Shown one piece after another: positions 1 to 5,623 of a DNA stretch of 15,653 nt. This DNA is from Patescibacteria group bacterium (lineage in GTDB: Bacteria > Patescibacteriota > Minisyncoccia > Phycocordibacterales > Phycocordibacteraceae): assembly GCA_018826405.1 (NCBI GenBank), contig JAHJZL010000074.1, positions 1-15,653 on the forward strand, in the 5' to 3' direction. The position numbers were made by a program, and so were the translations under genes. Within the stretch, counting starts at the first letter, position 1, and each line of letters opens with the position of its first letter. The notes beneath the pieces were generated by a model. The model had not been told where the DNA came from. It ran no database searches and saw only the letters and a program-made list of their open reading frames with translations.

Positions 1-552
1 CCAAAGGTTGTAGCTATTGGAGAGTGTGGACTAGATAACTATCGTCCTGAAGACCCGGAGCAAGAAAAGAAACGACAGCGGGAAGTGTTTGAGCAACATG
101 TTGAGCTTGCGCTTAAGACTGATAAGCCGCTCATGATCCACTCGCGTCCCAAAAAGGGAACTATGGATGCGTATCAGGATTTAATTCAGATCCTTGTTTC
201 ATACAAGAAAGAATACGGAGAAAAGTTGCGCGGAGATATCCACTTCTTTGTCGGAGGCATAGAAGAGGCGAGGGCACTCATTGATTTGGGCTTTACTCTT
301 TCTTTTACAGCAGTACTTACATTCGCCCGCGATTATGACGACGTAGTTAGGTATGTACCGCTTGAGAGTATTCTGTCTGAGACAGACGCTCCGTACGTTG
401 CGCCAGCTTCTCGAAGAGGGACACGAAACGACCCTTTTGCTGTTAAGGACGTAGTGGAAGCAGTAGCGCAGATACGAGGCGAGGATACAGAAGTTGTGCG
501 AGCTGCAATCCTTTCAAATGCGAGGCGCGTTTTTGGCCTCCCGAGCACTTAG
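1..552 (+). CDS. tatD: TatD-family metal-dependent hydrolase (3' part, start outside window)
   Basis: The frame is open from base 1 to the TAG at 550-552, so the start lies upstream and about 183 residues are visible. TatD enzymes are TIM-barrel, metal-dependent DNases of the amidohydrolase superfamily. Visible family motifs are VVAIGECGLDNYR at the left edge (its Glu is a metal ligand in the family), KPLMIHSR (metal-binding His), an HFF element at the place of the usual HCFSG, and SETDAPYVAP followed by RRGTRND near the C-terminus (metal-binding Asp plus the conserved RG-RN motif). The GTG at 85 is an internal Val codon, not a start, because the conserved domain continues upstream of it. The next gene, rpsF, starts 46 nt downstream with its own promoter-like elements. 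Family assignment is firm; the substrate (DNA ends or another phosphoester) cannot be told from sequence. Confidence 0.93.
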   Translation, partial: PKVVAIGECGLDNYRPEDPEQEKKRQREVFEQHVELALKTDKPLMIHSRPKKGTMDAYQDLIQILVSYKKEYGEKLRGDIHFFVGGIEEARALIDLGFTLSFTAVLTFARDYDDVVRYVPLESILSETDAPYVAPASRRGTRNDPFAVKDVVEAVAQIRGEDTEVVRAAILSNARRVFGLPST

Positions 553-560
553 GCACTCAT

Positions 561-589
561 TTGCTGCTCTAAAATAAGCGTGGTAGGAT
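561..589 (+). promoter_or_regulatory. Candidate promoter of rpsF-ssb-rpsR
   Basis: TTGCTG at 561-566 and TAGGAT at 584-589 are separated by exactly 17 nt. The -10 lies only 9 nt before the rpsF ATG, so the predicted transcription start is at or just before the start codon. The -35 matches the sigma70 consensus only in its TTG half, so this is a moderate call. Confidence 0.45.
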
Positions 590-598
590 ACGGCCACT

Positions 599-1087
599 AT
601 GGCTAAGAACGATATTGAATCGGGCGAAATGGTAATCGATACAGAGCACGCAGAAACGCGTGTGTATGAGCTCGCATTCCATATTGATCCTGAACTTCCG
701 CAGGAGGAGGCAAAAAAGACCTACCAGGCACTTCGTGAAGGAATTGCTGGGACTGGCTCAGTTGTTGCAGAGGGCGAGATTCAGAAGGTTCCTCTCGCGT
801 ACACTATCTCTCGCAAGGAGCATGCTGGACGCCGTGATTTTGACTCAGCATTCTTTGGATGGGTTGCGTACGAGGCAGATGGTGCAGGGCACCAGAAGGT
901 TCTTGAAATGATACAGGCAGAGAGCCGTGTATTCCGTTTCCTTGATCTGCGCACTACTGTTGATGCAGCAAAGCACGCAGCTGAAATTCATGAGTTTTAC
1001 GCAAAGCTTCCAGAGAAGCCTCGCGAGGGAGATGATGAGGCATCAGATGCACAGCTAGATGCTGCGCTTAAGGAAGCCGGCGTTTAG
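599..1087 (+). CDS. rpsF: 30S ribosomal protein S6
   Basis: A 162-residue protein with the S6 ferredoxin-like fold signature: RVYELAFHIDPELPQEE opens the first strand after a roughly 20-residue acidic N-terminal extension, and RVFRFLDLRT is the last conserved strand. S6 binds 16S rRNA as a dimer with S18 in the platform of the small subunit. It is longer than the usual ~95-135 residues because of charged extensions at both ends (MAKNDIESGEMVIDTEH at the start, an Asp/Glu/Ala-rich tail after residue 140). It is followed by ssb after 17 nt and then rpsR, the conserved rpsF-ssb-rpsR order. No clear Shine-Dalgarno sequence precedes the ATG, and a -10-like element sits 9 nt upstream, which suggests a leaderless message. 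Confidence 0.95.
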   Translation: MAKNDIESGEMVIDTEHAETRVYELAFHIDPELPQEEAKKTYQALREGIAGTGSVVAEGEIQKVPLAYTISRKEHAGRRDFDSAFFGWVAYEADGAGHQKVLEMIQAESRVFRFLDLRTTVDAAKHAAEIHEFYAKLPEKPREGDDEASDAQLDAALKEAGV

Positions 1088-1104
1088 GGTGTACACTGAG
1101 GTAT

Positions 1105-1566
1105 ATGTATCTCAACAAAGTACTTCTCTACGGGAACCTTACGCGCGATCCAGAAGTGCGCGCACTGCCTTCGGGACAGCAGGTTGCAACTTTTGGGCTT
1201 GCGACAAATCGTACCTTTAAGAATAAAGAGGGAGCACAGCAGGAGCAGAGCGAGTTCCACAATATCGTTTCTTTTGGCCGCACTGCAGAAGTTATGGGAC
1301 AGTACCTTAAGAAGGGACGTCCTGTATATGTAGAGGGCCGCATCCAGACCCGTTCATGGGACAAGGATGGAGTGAAGCAGTACCGCACGGAGATTGTCGT
1401 AGACACCTTCCAGTTCGGTCCTCAAGCGGGAGGAGGCGAGAGCAGGGGAGGAAGCACTGCACCTGCGCGTGCGTCAGACACGGAGCGACCACAGGAGTCT
1501 CCAGACCAAGGCGCAGACATTCAGTACCCAGACGAAGAGATAAACCCAGAGGATATTCCTTTTTAA
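1105..1566 (+). CDS. ssb: Single-stranded DNA-binding protein
   Basis: A 153-residue SSB. Residues 1 to about 105 form the OB fold (MYLNKVLLYGNLTRDPEVR at the start, then FGLATNRTF, SEFHNIVSFGRTAE, YLKKGRPVYVEGRI, TRSWDKDG). About 40 residues of Gly/Pro/Gln/Glu-rich linker follow, and the protein ends in the acidic EDIPF tip that recruits SSB partner proteins in bacteria. It coats ssDNA during replication, recombination and repair and would work with the RecA encoded at 4228-5280. The ATG at 1105 is preceded by TGAGG, a short SD-like element. It sits between rpsF and rpsR as in most bacteria. Nothing about it is unusual. Confidence 0.97.
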   Translation: MYLNKVLLYGNLTRDPEVRALPSGQQVATFGLATNRTFKNKEGAQQEQSEFHNIVSFGRTAEVMGQYLKKGRPVYVEGRIQTRSWDKDGVKQYRTEIVVDTFQFGPQAGGGESRGGSTAPARASDTERPQESPDQGADIQYPDEEINPEDIPF

Positions 1567-1576
1567 GTAACACATC

Positions 1577-1783
1577 ATGGCACATCAATCAGAGCGAGAA
1601 GAAATAGAGCACAAGAAGTTTGTAGACTACAAGGATGTAGCGTATTTGAAGCAATTCATGACGCCTCATGCAAAGATCGTGGCGAAGAAGCGCTCACGCG
1701 TTCCAGCAACACGTCAGCGTGAGATTGCGCTTGCTATCAAGCACGCACGCTACATGGCCTTGCTTCCATACTTGGCAGCATAG
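1577..1783 (+). CDS. rpsR: 30S ribosomal protein S18
   Basis: A 68-residue protein with the S18 core: FVDYKDVAYLKQFMTPHAKI, then KKRSRVPATRQREIALAIKHARYMALLPY. S18 pairs with S6 on the small-subunit platform. It is close to the usual size. It starts 10 nt after the ssb stop codon without an obvious SD sequence and is the last gene of the operon, with a strong intrinsic terminator starting 7 nt after its stop. Confidence 0.96.
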   Translation: MAHQSEREEIEHKKFVDYKDVAYLKQFMTPHAKIVAKKRSRVPATRQREIALAIKHARYMALLPYLAA

Positions 1784-1789
1784 TTTTAC

Positions 1790-1827
1790 AAAGCAAAAGG
1801 CGCCTCACAAGGGCGCTTTTTGCTTTT
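1790..1827 (+). terminator. Rho-independent terminator of rpsF-ssb-rpsR
   Basis: A 15-nt left arm (1790-1804) pairs with 1812-1826 across a 7-nt loop, with a single G-U pair. The stem has a GGCGCC core and an A-tract/U-tract base (AAAGCAAAAG against CTTTTTGCTTT). Confidence 0.9.
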
Positions 1828-1849
1828 GTGTATGACTCATGATTATATA
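1820..1849 (+). promoter_or_regulatory. Candidate promoter of the 1850-2135 transcript
   Basis: TTGCTT (1820-1825), inside the descending arm of the rpsR terminator, is followed after 18 nt by TATATA (1844-1849), or after 17 nt by TTATAT. Predicted start is near 1856. Confidence 0.35.
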
Positions 1850-1895
1850 CATGAGCGGCGCAATGGGGCGCCGTGTTTCTGTTGTAGAGTTACAA

Positions 1896-2057
1896 ATGAA
1901 GAAGAATAACTGGAGCTTCGATCGCAAGCTGATCGTAACTTTTGCCGTAGCAGTGGCTACGGCATGCGGTGGGTTCACCGCAGCAGACAATTACGGAGAA
2001 AGGCGGGCTACTACCCAAAGGGTACTAGCCGCAGAGACTCCGTCCGCAGTCCGCTAG
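1896..2057 (+). CDS. Small single-pass membrane or exported protein, unrecognised (may instead be part of a structured RNA)
   Basis: A 53-residue reading begins MKKNNWSFDRKL and continues into a hydrophobic segment (LIVTFAVAVATACGGFTAA, residues ~12-30) with a charged, basic tail. That is the pattern of a signal anchor or signal peptide. In-frame ATGs also exist at 1839, 1851 and 1863. The 1863 start would lie 13 nt after a TATATA element (1844-1849), which matches the leaderless spacing of other genes here. No family is recognised. The caveat is strong: the same bases form several long hairpins (1856-1873, 1944-1963, 2006-2030) and the region ends in a 10-bp stem, so it may be a non-coding RNA gene. 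The N-terminus looks protein-like and I cannot choose between the two. Confidence 0.4.
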   Translation: MKKNNWSFDRKLIVTFAVAVATACGGFTAADNYGERRATTQRVLAAETPSAVR

Positions 2058-2106
2058 AACAGCAGACTCAACACAGTACATTACCTGCGCTTGAATAGCG
2101 CACAAA

Positions 2107-2132
2107 GGCCATCCTCAGAAAAGAGGATGGCC
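2107..2132. terminator. Bidirectional hairpin terminator between convergent units
   Basis: A perfect 10-bp stem (GGCCATCCTC 2107-2116 with GAGGATGGCC 2123-2132) and a 6-nt loop lie between the rightward 1850-2135 unit and the leftward efp gene. The flanking T-tracts are weak in both directions (CAAA on one side, TGCGTTGTT on the other), so efficiency is uncertain. Confidence 0.65.
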
Positions 2133-2150
2133 TGCGTTGTTATATAAGGT

Positions 2151-2726
2151 CTATGCCTTTTCTACGCGCTCAACGTAATCTCCTGTATCCGTGTTGATGC
2201 GGAGGATGTCGTCCACGTTAATGAAGAGGGGAGTTGAAACAACAGCTCCTGATTCAAGCACGACTTTCTTGTCTCCTCCCGTAGCAGTGTCGCCGCGCAC
2301 AGCAGGAGGTGCCTCAGTTACCTTCAGATCTACTTTAATAGGAATAGCGATGGTCACTGGCTCGTCGTTATACAAAAGCACTTCAACAGGAGCGTTCTGT
2401 ATAAGCCACTTAGTCTTGTCTGCAACGGCTGCTTCAGGAAAAGCGAATCTGTTTTTTGCATTGTCTACTTCTGCAAACCAAGACTCTCCGCGATTTGTAT
2501 AGAGGTATGAAGCCTGCATTTTGCTGATATCTGCCTCAGTTACATTCTCGTTCTGGTGAAAAGATATTTCAAGGACTTTTCCAGAGACTAAATGGCGAAG
2601 CTTCGTCTGGTTTACAGGCTTTCGCTGCTGCATGCGAAAGACGTGAGAGGAAAGAACCTCATACGGCTCGCCGTTATAATCGATAACCTTTTTCTGAACT
2701 ATTTCGTTGTAGGAGAGGACTGCCAT
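2151..2726 (-). CDS. efp: Translation elongation factor P with a non-canonical domain I loop
   Basis: A 191-residue protein of the usual EF-P length with three beta domains: KOW-like domain I (about 1-65), OB domain II (66-130) and C-terminal OB domain III, ending in the family motif VDDILRINTDTGDYVERV. EF-P enters the ribosomal E site and rescues ribosomes stalled at polyproline. In E. coli the tip of domain I is PGKG, and its Lys34 is beta-lysylated. Here residues 31-37 read RMQQRKP, followed by VNQTKLRHL, so the modified-lysine tip is replaced by Gln33-Gln34-Arg35. I recall a similar MQQRKP loop in other CPR EF-P proteins, so this is probably lineage-typical and not a defect. A TATAAC -10 lies 12 nt before the ATG. 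The gene stands alone and is divergent from the sigma factor gene. Confidence 0.95.
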   Translation of the reverse strand: MAVLSYNEIVQKKVIDYNGEPYEVLSSHVFRMQQRKPVNQTKLRHLVSGKVLEISFHQNENVTEADISKMQASYLYTNRGESWFAEVDNAKNRFAFPEAAVADKTKWLIQNAPVEVLLYNDEPVTIAIPIKVDLKVTEAPPAVRGDTATGGDKKVVLESGAVVSTPLFINVDDILRINTDTGDYVERVEKA

Positions 2727-2738
2727 AAGTATGTAACT

Positions 2739-2744
2739 GTTATA
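2739..2744 (-). promoter_or_regulatory. -10 element of efp
   Basis: TATAAC on the minus strand ends 12 nt before the efp start codon. No good -35 is seen at the proper distance. The spacing predicts a transcript starting about 5 nt before the ATG. Confidence 0.4.
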
Positions 2745-2791
2745 TGAGTGGGTGAGTTATAAAAAGTGCCCAGGAACCCAAGATACGGGGT

Positions 2792-3400
2792 ATGATACAG
2801 GACAGTATGCGGGAAGTAAATTCTCATCTAGAGTCCTGGAATGATGCCTCTGACGCAGCGGTGCTCGCTGCGTCTCAGAAAGATCCTGAGGTCTTTGCAG
2901 TGCTCGTTGCGCGGCATGAAGATGCATTCATGCGTAAGGCACGATCTATTTTGCATTCAACGGAGGATGCTGAAGAAGTTGTGCAAGACACCTTCACTCG
3001 TATATACGTATACGCGGATAGGTACGAGCCTCAGGAGGGAGCAAGCTTTACTTCGTGGGCGTATGCAATTCTTACGCGGCTTGCGTTCACGAGGTACCAG
3101 AAGCTAGTAAAACACCGTGGTCGCACGCTCGCACTTGAGCCTGAAACGTACGAGCGCTTGCCCGAAGAGGGAACATTTTTGGACACGTTGAGTATCCAGA
3201 ACGAAGTAGCGATAGCACTCGCCAAGTTGCCAGAGCAGGCGGCCCGTGTGCTCAGACTCCAGTTTCTTGAGGGAAAGACACAAGACGAGATTGCACATAG
3301 TGAGGGTAGTACCATCCCAGCAATTAAGACTCGTGTGCACCGAGCAAAGAAATTATTAAAGAAAGCCCTAGAAGAGAACCAACAGACTCATGAACGCTAA
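2792..3400 (+). CDS. ECF-type RNA polymerase sigma factor
   Basis: A 202-residue sigma70-family protein with only regions 2 and 4, the layout of extracytoplasmic-function factors. Sigma-2 spans about 34-108: EDAEEVVQDTFTRIYVYADRY is the core-binding/-10 region, and FTSWAYAILTRLAFTRYQK is the region 2.3-2.4 helix. Sigma-4 spans about 139-195: LPEQAARVLRLQFLEGKTQDEIA, then the recognition-helix segment around TIPAIKTRVHRAKKLLKKAL. No extra C-terminal domain is present. The start is uncertain: an ATG at 2807 (residue 6) has AGGA 4 nt upstream and a TATGAT -10-like element 10 nt upstream, and may be the true start. The downstream membrane-protein gene overlaps its last 11 bases, so the two are translationally coupled. 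That partner is a candidate membrane regulator of this factor. Confidence 0.9.
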   Translation: MIQDSMREVNSHLESWNDASDAAVLAASQKDPEVFAVLVARHEDAFMRKARSILHSTEDAEEVVQDTFTRIYVYADRYEPQEGASFTSWAYAILTRLAFTRYQKLVKHRGRTLALEPETYERLPEEGTFLDTLSIQNEVAIALAKLPEQAARVLRLQFLEGKTQDEIAHSEGSTIPAIKTRVHRAKKLLKKALEENQQTHER

Positions 3401-3722
3401 ATCTCCTATTTCCTATACTGTTATGCGTCGTATACGCAGAGTGTACGCAGTGCGTAGAGCAGCACCTGTGGTGCTCGCCTCGCTTGCTTTTGGTGTAGTA
3501 ACTCTCTGGGCTCTTGGAAGAGAGGTCTGGGTATCTCAAGTGTACGCAAACATGCCTTCATTTTTTGATGTCCCTGCCATAACTGGATTTATGACGTATG
3601 CATTTATACACACAGACCTGGCAGTGCAAGTGCTTTGCGTGGCACTTCTTCTTGCTGTTGTTGGACTAGCACAAGGCTGTGCACGCCTCTTAGGTGGCTT
3701 TGGGAAGCTAGGAGCTGCTTAG
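3390..3722 (+). CDS. Two-helix membrane protein coupled to the sigma factor (candidate anti-sigma or sensor), unrecognised
   Basis: A 110-residue protein with a basic N-terminus (MRRIRRVYAVRR, residues 12-23), a first membrane helix at about 25-43 and a second at about 79-96. By the positive-inside rule the N-terminus is cytoplasmic, with about 35 residues outside between the helices. I recognise no domain and see no HxxxCxxC zinc anti-sigma motif. The ATG overlaps the last 11 nt of the sigma factor gene, so translation is probably coupled. ECF factors are very often encoded beside their membrane-bound anti-sigma, which makes that role an inference from context only; the cytoplasmic part (about 24 residues) is short for a classical anti-sigma domain. 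Its 3' end overlaps the convergent prepilin gene by 15 bases. Confidence 0.72.
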   Translation: MNAKSPISYTVMRRIRRVYAVRRAAPVVLASLAFGVVTLWALGREVWVSQVYANMPSFFDVPAITGFMTYAFIHTDLAVQVLCVALLLAVVGLAQGCARLLGGFGKLGAA

Positions 3723-4223
3723 GGCACAGATTGTGTAACTAGTGCCGTCAGGTGATGCGCTAGGCGTGGCTCCAAACGCGCATGTTTGCGGCGCTCCAAG
3801 AAGAAACCAATAAAGTGTATACGTGAGGCATGAACCTGCAGAAGGAGCGCACTGGTACCCGTACCCCTCAAGAGTCCCGCTTGAAAAGTTCTGCAGACCA
3901 CCTGGCGGAAGGGAGGGAATGTATGGGGTTAGCGCTGTATTAAGCGCAGTGCTCGTGCTCATGTTCCCGTTGATTCCACAGATGCCGTCAGCATCATTGC
4001 CCAGGCAATAGGCAACGCCAGATCCTGGGTCTGGGTACAGGCCATTATGATCTAGTGCGTACAACGAAAGCGCATTCTTGTACTCTCTTATTTGATGAGT
4101 AGAACCTGAGTTCCTTCCTTTGGTGCGGGCCTGATTTAAAGAGGCGAGCACTACTGAAGAAAGGATGCCAATTATTGCTATAACGACGAGCAGCTCGATT
4201 AATGTGAATCCCTTAGGACGCAT
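3708..4223 (-). CDS. Type IV prepilin-like protein (pseudopilin) with N-terminal methylation motif
   Basis: A 171-residue protein beginning MRPKG|FTLIELLVVIAIIG. This is a short basic leader, the Gly-Phe prepilin peptidase site, Glu at mature position 5, and one hydrophobic helix (about residues 6-26) used for membrane anchoring and filament assembly. The rest is a soluble domain with four Cys (YCLGN, GICG, YQCAP, GSCL) plus later Cys in QTCAF and TICALSSS at the C-terminus, which could form disulfides outside the cell. Such proteins build type IV pili or competence pseudopili. It starts 4 nt after the recA stop codon and is the last gene of the leftward ftsK-recA run, so it is probably co-transcribed with recA. 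It may be a major or minor pilin; that cannot be told from one gene. Confidence 0.9.
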   Translation of the reverse strand: MRPKGFTLIELLVVIAIIGILSSVVLASLNQARTKGRNSGSTHQIREYKNALSLYALDHNGLYPDPGSGVAYCLGNDADGICGINGNMSTSTALNTALTPYIPSLPPGGLQNFSSGTLEGYGYQCAPSAGSCLTYTLYWFLLGAPQTCAFGATPSASPDGTSYTICALSSS

Positions 4224-4227
4224 GGCT

Positions 4228-5280
4228 CTATTCTGCGTTTAAGCGTGCGCGAATGAGTTTAAGGATCTCTGCTGCAAGCGGCTTGTTCTCCCTAAGGAAT
4301 GTGCGAGTTGCGTCATATCCGCGCGCAAGCGAAACATCTCCAAACTTGTAACTAGAGCCTGATTTCTGGATGATATCGAACTTCTCTCCAAGGGCGATAA
4401 GCTCTCCTTCGCGGCTAATTCCTTCGTTGTAGAGAAGGTCGAATTCAGTTGTCTTGAATGGTGCAGCAACCTTATTCTTTACGACTTTTACACGCACCCG
4501 TCCGCCAACAATTTCTTCGCCCTTTTTAATCTGTGCAATACGGCGAATATCAAGACGTACTGACGTATAGAACTTTAGAGCCTTTCCGCCTGTTGTGGTC
4601 TCTGGGTTTCCAAACATCACGCCGATCTGCATGCGGATCTGGTTGATGAAGATAATGATGGTGCTTGATTTCGCAGTGATCGCAGTAAGCTTGCGAAGTG
4701 CCTGGGACATGAGACGAGCCTGTTTACCCATCTGTGCAGAGCCCATGTCTCCCTCGATCTCATCCTTTGGAGTCAGTGCTGCAACTGAGTCCACTACAAT
4801 TACGTCAATTGAGTTTGCGCGCACCAACGATTCAACAATTTCTAGCGCCTGTTCTCCAGTGTCCGGCTGAGAGATAAGAAGCTCAGGAAGCTTTACGCCA
4901 ATCTTGCGGGCATACTCTGGATCAAGTGCGTGCTCAGCATCAACGAATGCACAGACGCCGCCTTTTTTCTGTGCTTCTGCAATTACGTGCAGGGCAAGAG
5001 TAGTTTTTCCTGAAGACTCAGGTCCAAAGATTTCAATGATACGGCCGCGGGGAAGTCCGCCAATGCCAAGGGCAGCATCAAGTCCCAGAGAGCCAGTAGG
5101 AACGAAGTCAATCGCCTTAGGCTTGCCTGAGCCGAAAGCCATAATTGCTTCGTCTCCAAACTTAGTCTGGATTTCCTTTATAGCTAGATCAATAGCTTTC
5201 TGCTTGCTGTCACTTGTCGTGCCGGACTCTTCAGGAGAGGAGGCCTTAGAAGCTTTCTTAGTTGTTTTCTTTGCTGGCAT
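4228..5280 (-). CDS. recA: RecA recombinase
   Basis: A 350-residue RecA. Walker A GPESSGKTT is at residues 86-94, Walker B VIVVDS at about 160-165 (Asp164), and the DNA-binding L2 loop INQIRMQIGVMFGNPETTTGG runs through about 212-232. The KFYTSVRLDIRR strand follows, with a C-terminal domain from about 290. Numbering is shifted by about 20 relative to E. coli because of a Lys/Ser/Glu-rich N-terminal extension (MPAKKTTKKASKASSPEESG). It forms filaments on ssDNA for strand exchange and repair. All catalytic elements seen are intact. It lies 11 nt after the Ig-like membrane protein gene and 4 nt before the prepilin gene. No LexA-box-like inverted repeat was seen immediately upstream, and none would be expected inside an operon. 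Confidence 0.98.
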   Translation of the reverse strand: MPAKKTTKKASKASSPEESGTTSDSKQKAIDLAIKEIQTKFGDEAIMAFGSGKPKAIDFVPTGSLGLDAALGIGGLPRGRIIEIFGPESSGKTTLALHVIAEAQKKGGVCAFVDAEHALDPEYARKIGVKLPELLISQPDTGEQALEIVESLVRANSIDVIVVDSVAALTPKDEIEGDMGSAQMGKQARLMSQALRKLTAITAKSSTIIIFINQIRMQIGVMFGNPETTTGGKALKFYTSVRLDIRRIAQIKKGEEIVGGRVRVKVVKNKVAAPFKTTEFDLLYNEGISREGELIALGEKFDIIQKSGSSYKFGDVSLARGYDATRTFLRENKPLAAEILKLIRARLNAE

Positions 5281-5291
5281 ACAAATATAAG

Positions 5292-5618
5292 TTAGGGGAC
5301 AAATACGGTGCGACGCTCGGTTATTTCATGTCCAAACCGGTCTGTCGCCGTTAAGGATAGTATAGCGTTTCCTTGGGGAAGTACGAGAGATGTTGAGAAG
5401 TTCCCGGATTGATCTATGAGCAGGGGAGCTCCGTTTAGCCAGAGAGTTTCTGTGTGATGTGCGCGGCCAATTATTGCGAGGTGCCCATCACTCACTACCG
5501 TTTGCTCGGTAGGAGAGGTGAGAGAGAGGGAGGGGCCAGCAACGAGTGGCCAGGCTCTGGTTGCTCCGTATCCAAGAAGTGCGAGAAGAGCGATGGCAAT
5601 AACGGAGCGAGTAAGCAT
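5292..5618 (-). CDS. Membrane-anchored small Ig-like domain protein
   Basis: A 108-residue protein with an N-terminal hydrophobic anchor or signal segment (SVIAIALLALLGYGATRAW, residues ~5-23) and one beta-rich domain. The domain contains LSLTSPTEQTVVSDG, LAIIGRAHH, LWLNGAPLLID, GNFSTSLVLPQGNAILSLTATDRFGHE and a final RRTVFVP strand. This resembles the bacterial Ig-like fold known from the glucodextranase B domain, where N-G-x-x-L and G-x-F pairs are common. It is probably exposed outside the membrane. It starts 5 nt after the ftsK stop and ends 11 nt before recA, so it belongs to the ftsK operon. I recall similar small Ig proteins next to ftsK in other CPR genomes, but no function is known to me. 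Confidence 0.75.
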   Translation of the reverse strand: MLTRSVIAIALLALLGYGATRAWPLVAGPSLSLTSPTEQTVVSDGHLAIIGRAHHTETLWLNGAPLLIDQSGNFSTSLVLPQGNAILSLTATDRFGHEITERRTVFVP

Positions 5619-5623
5619 ATGAG

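Larger units (their letters stand above)
1856..2132 (+). ncRNA. Candidate structured RNA of about 280 nt with six successive hairpins
   Basis: Consecutive hairpins readable by eye are: CGGCGC 1856-1861 with GCGCCG 1868-1873; AGCTT 1914-1918 with AAGCT 1926-1930; GCCGTAGC 1944-1951 with GCTACGGC 1956-1963 (8 bp, 4-nt loop); 2006-2016 with 2020-2030 (GGCTA/TAGCC and TACCC/GGGTA around one C-C mismatch, 3-nt loop); TGCGC 2086-2090 with GCGCA 2098-2102; and the 10-bp stem at 2107-2132. The third and fourth are too long and tight to expect by chance in a short stretch. It does not match an RNA class I recognise. The competing reading is a small membrane protein gene in the same bases. Confidence 0.4.

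Noticed and set aside
85..87. GTG at 85 as the start of the TatD gene
   Set aside because: The conserved motif GECGLDNYR is encoded upstream in the same open frame, so the gene is truncated by the window edge.
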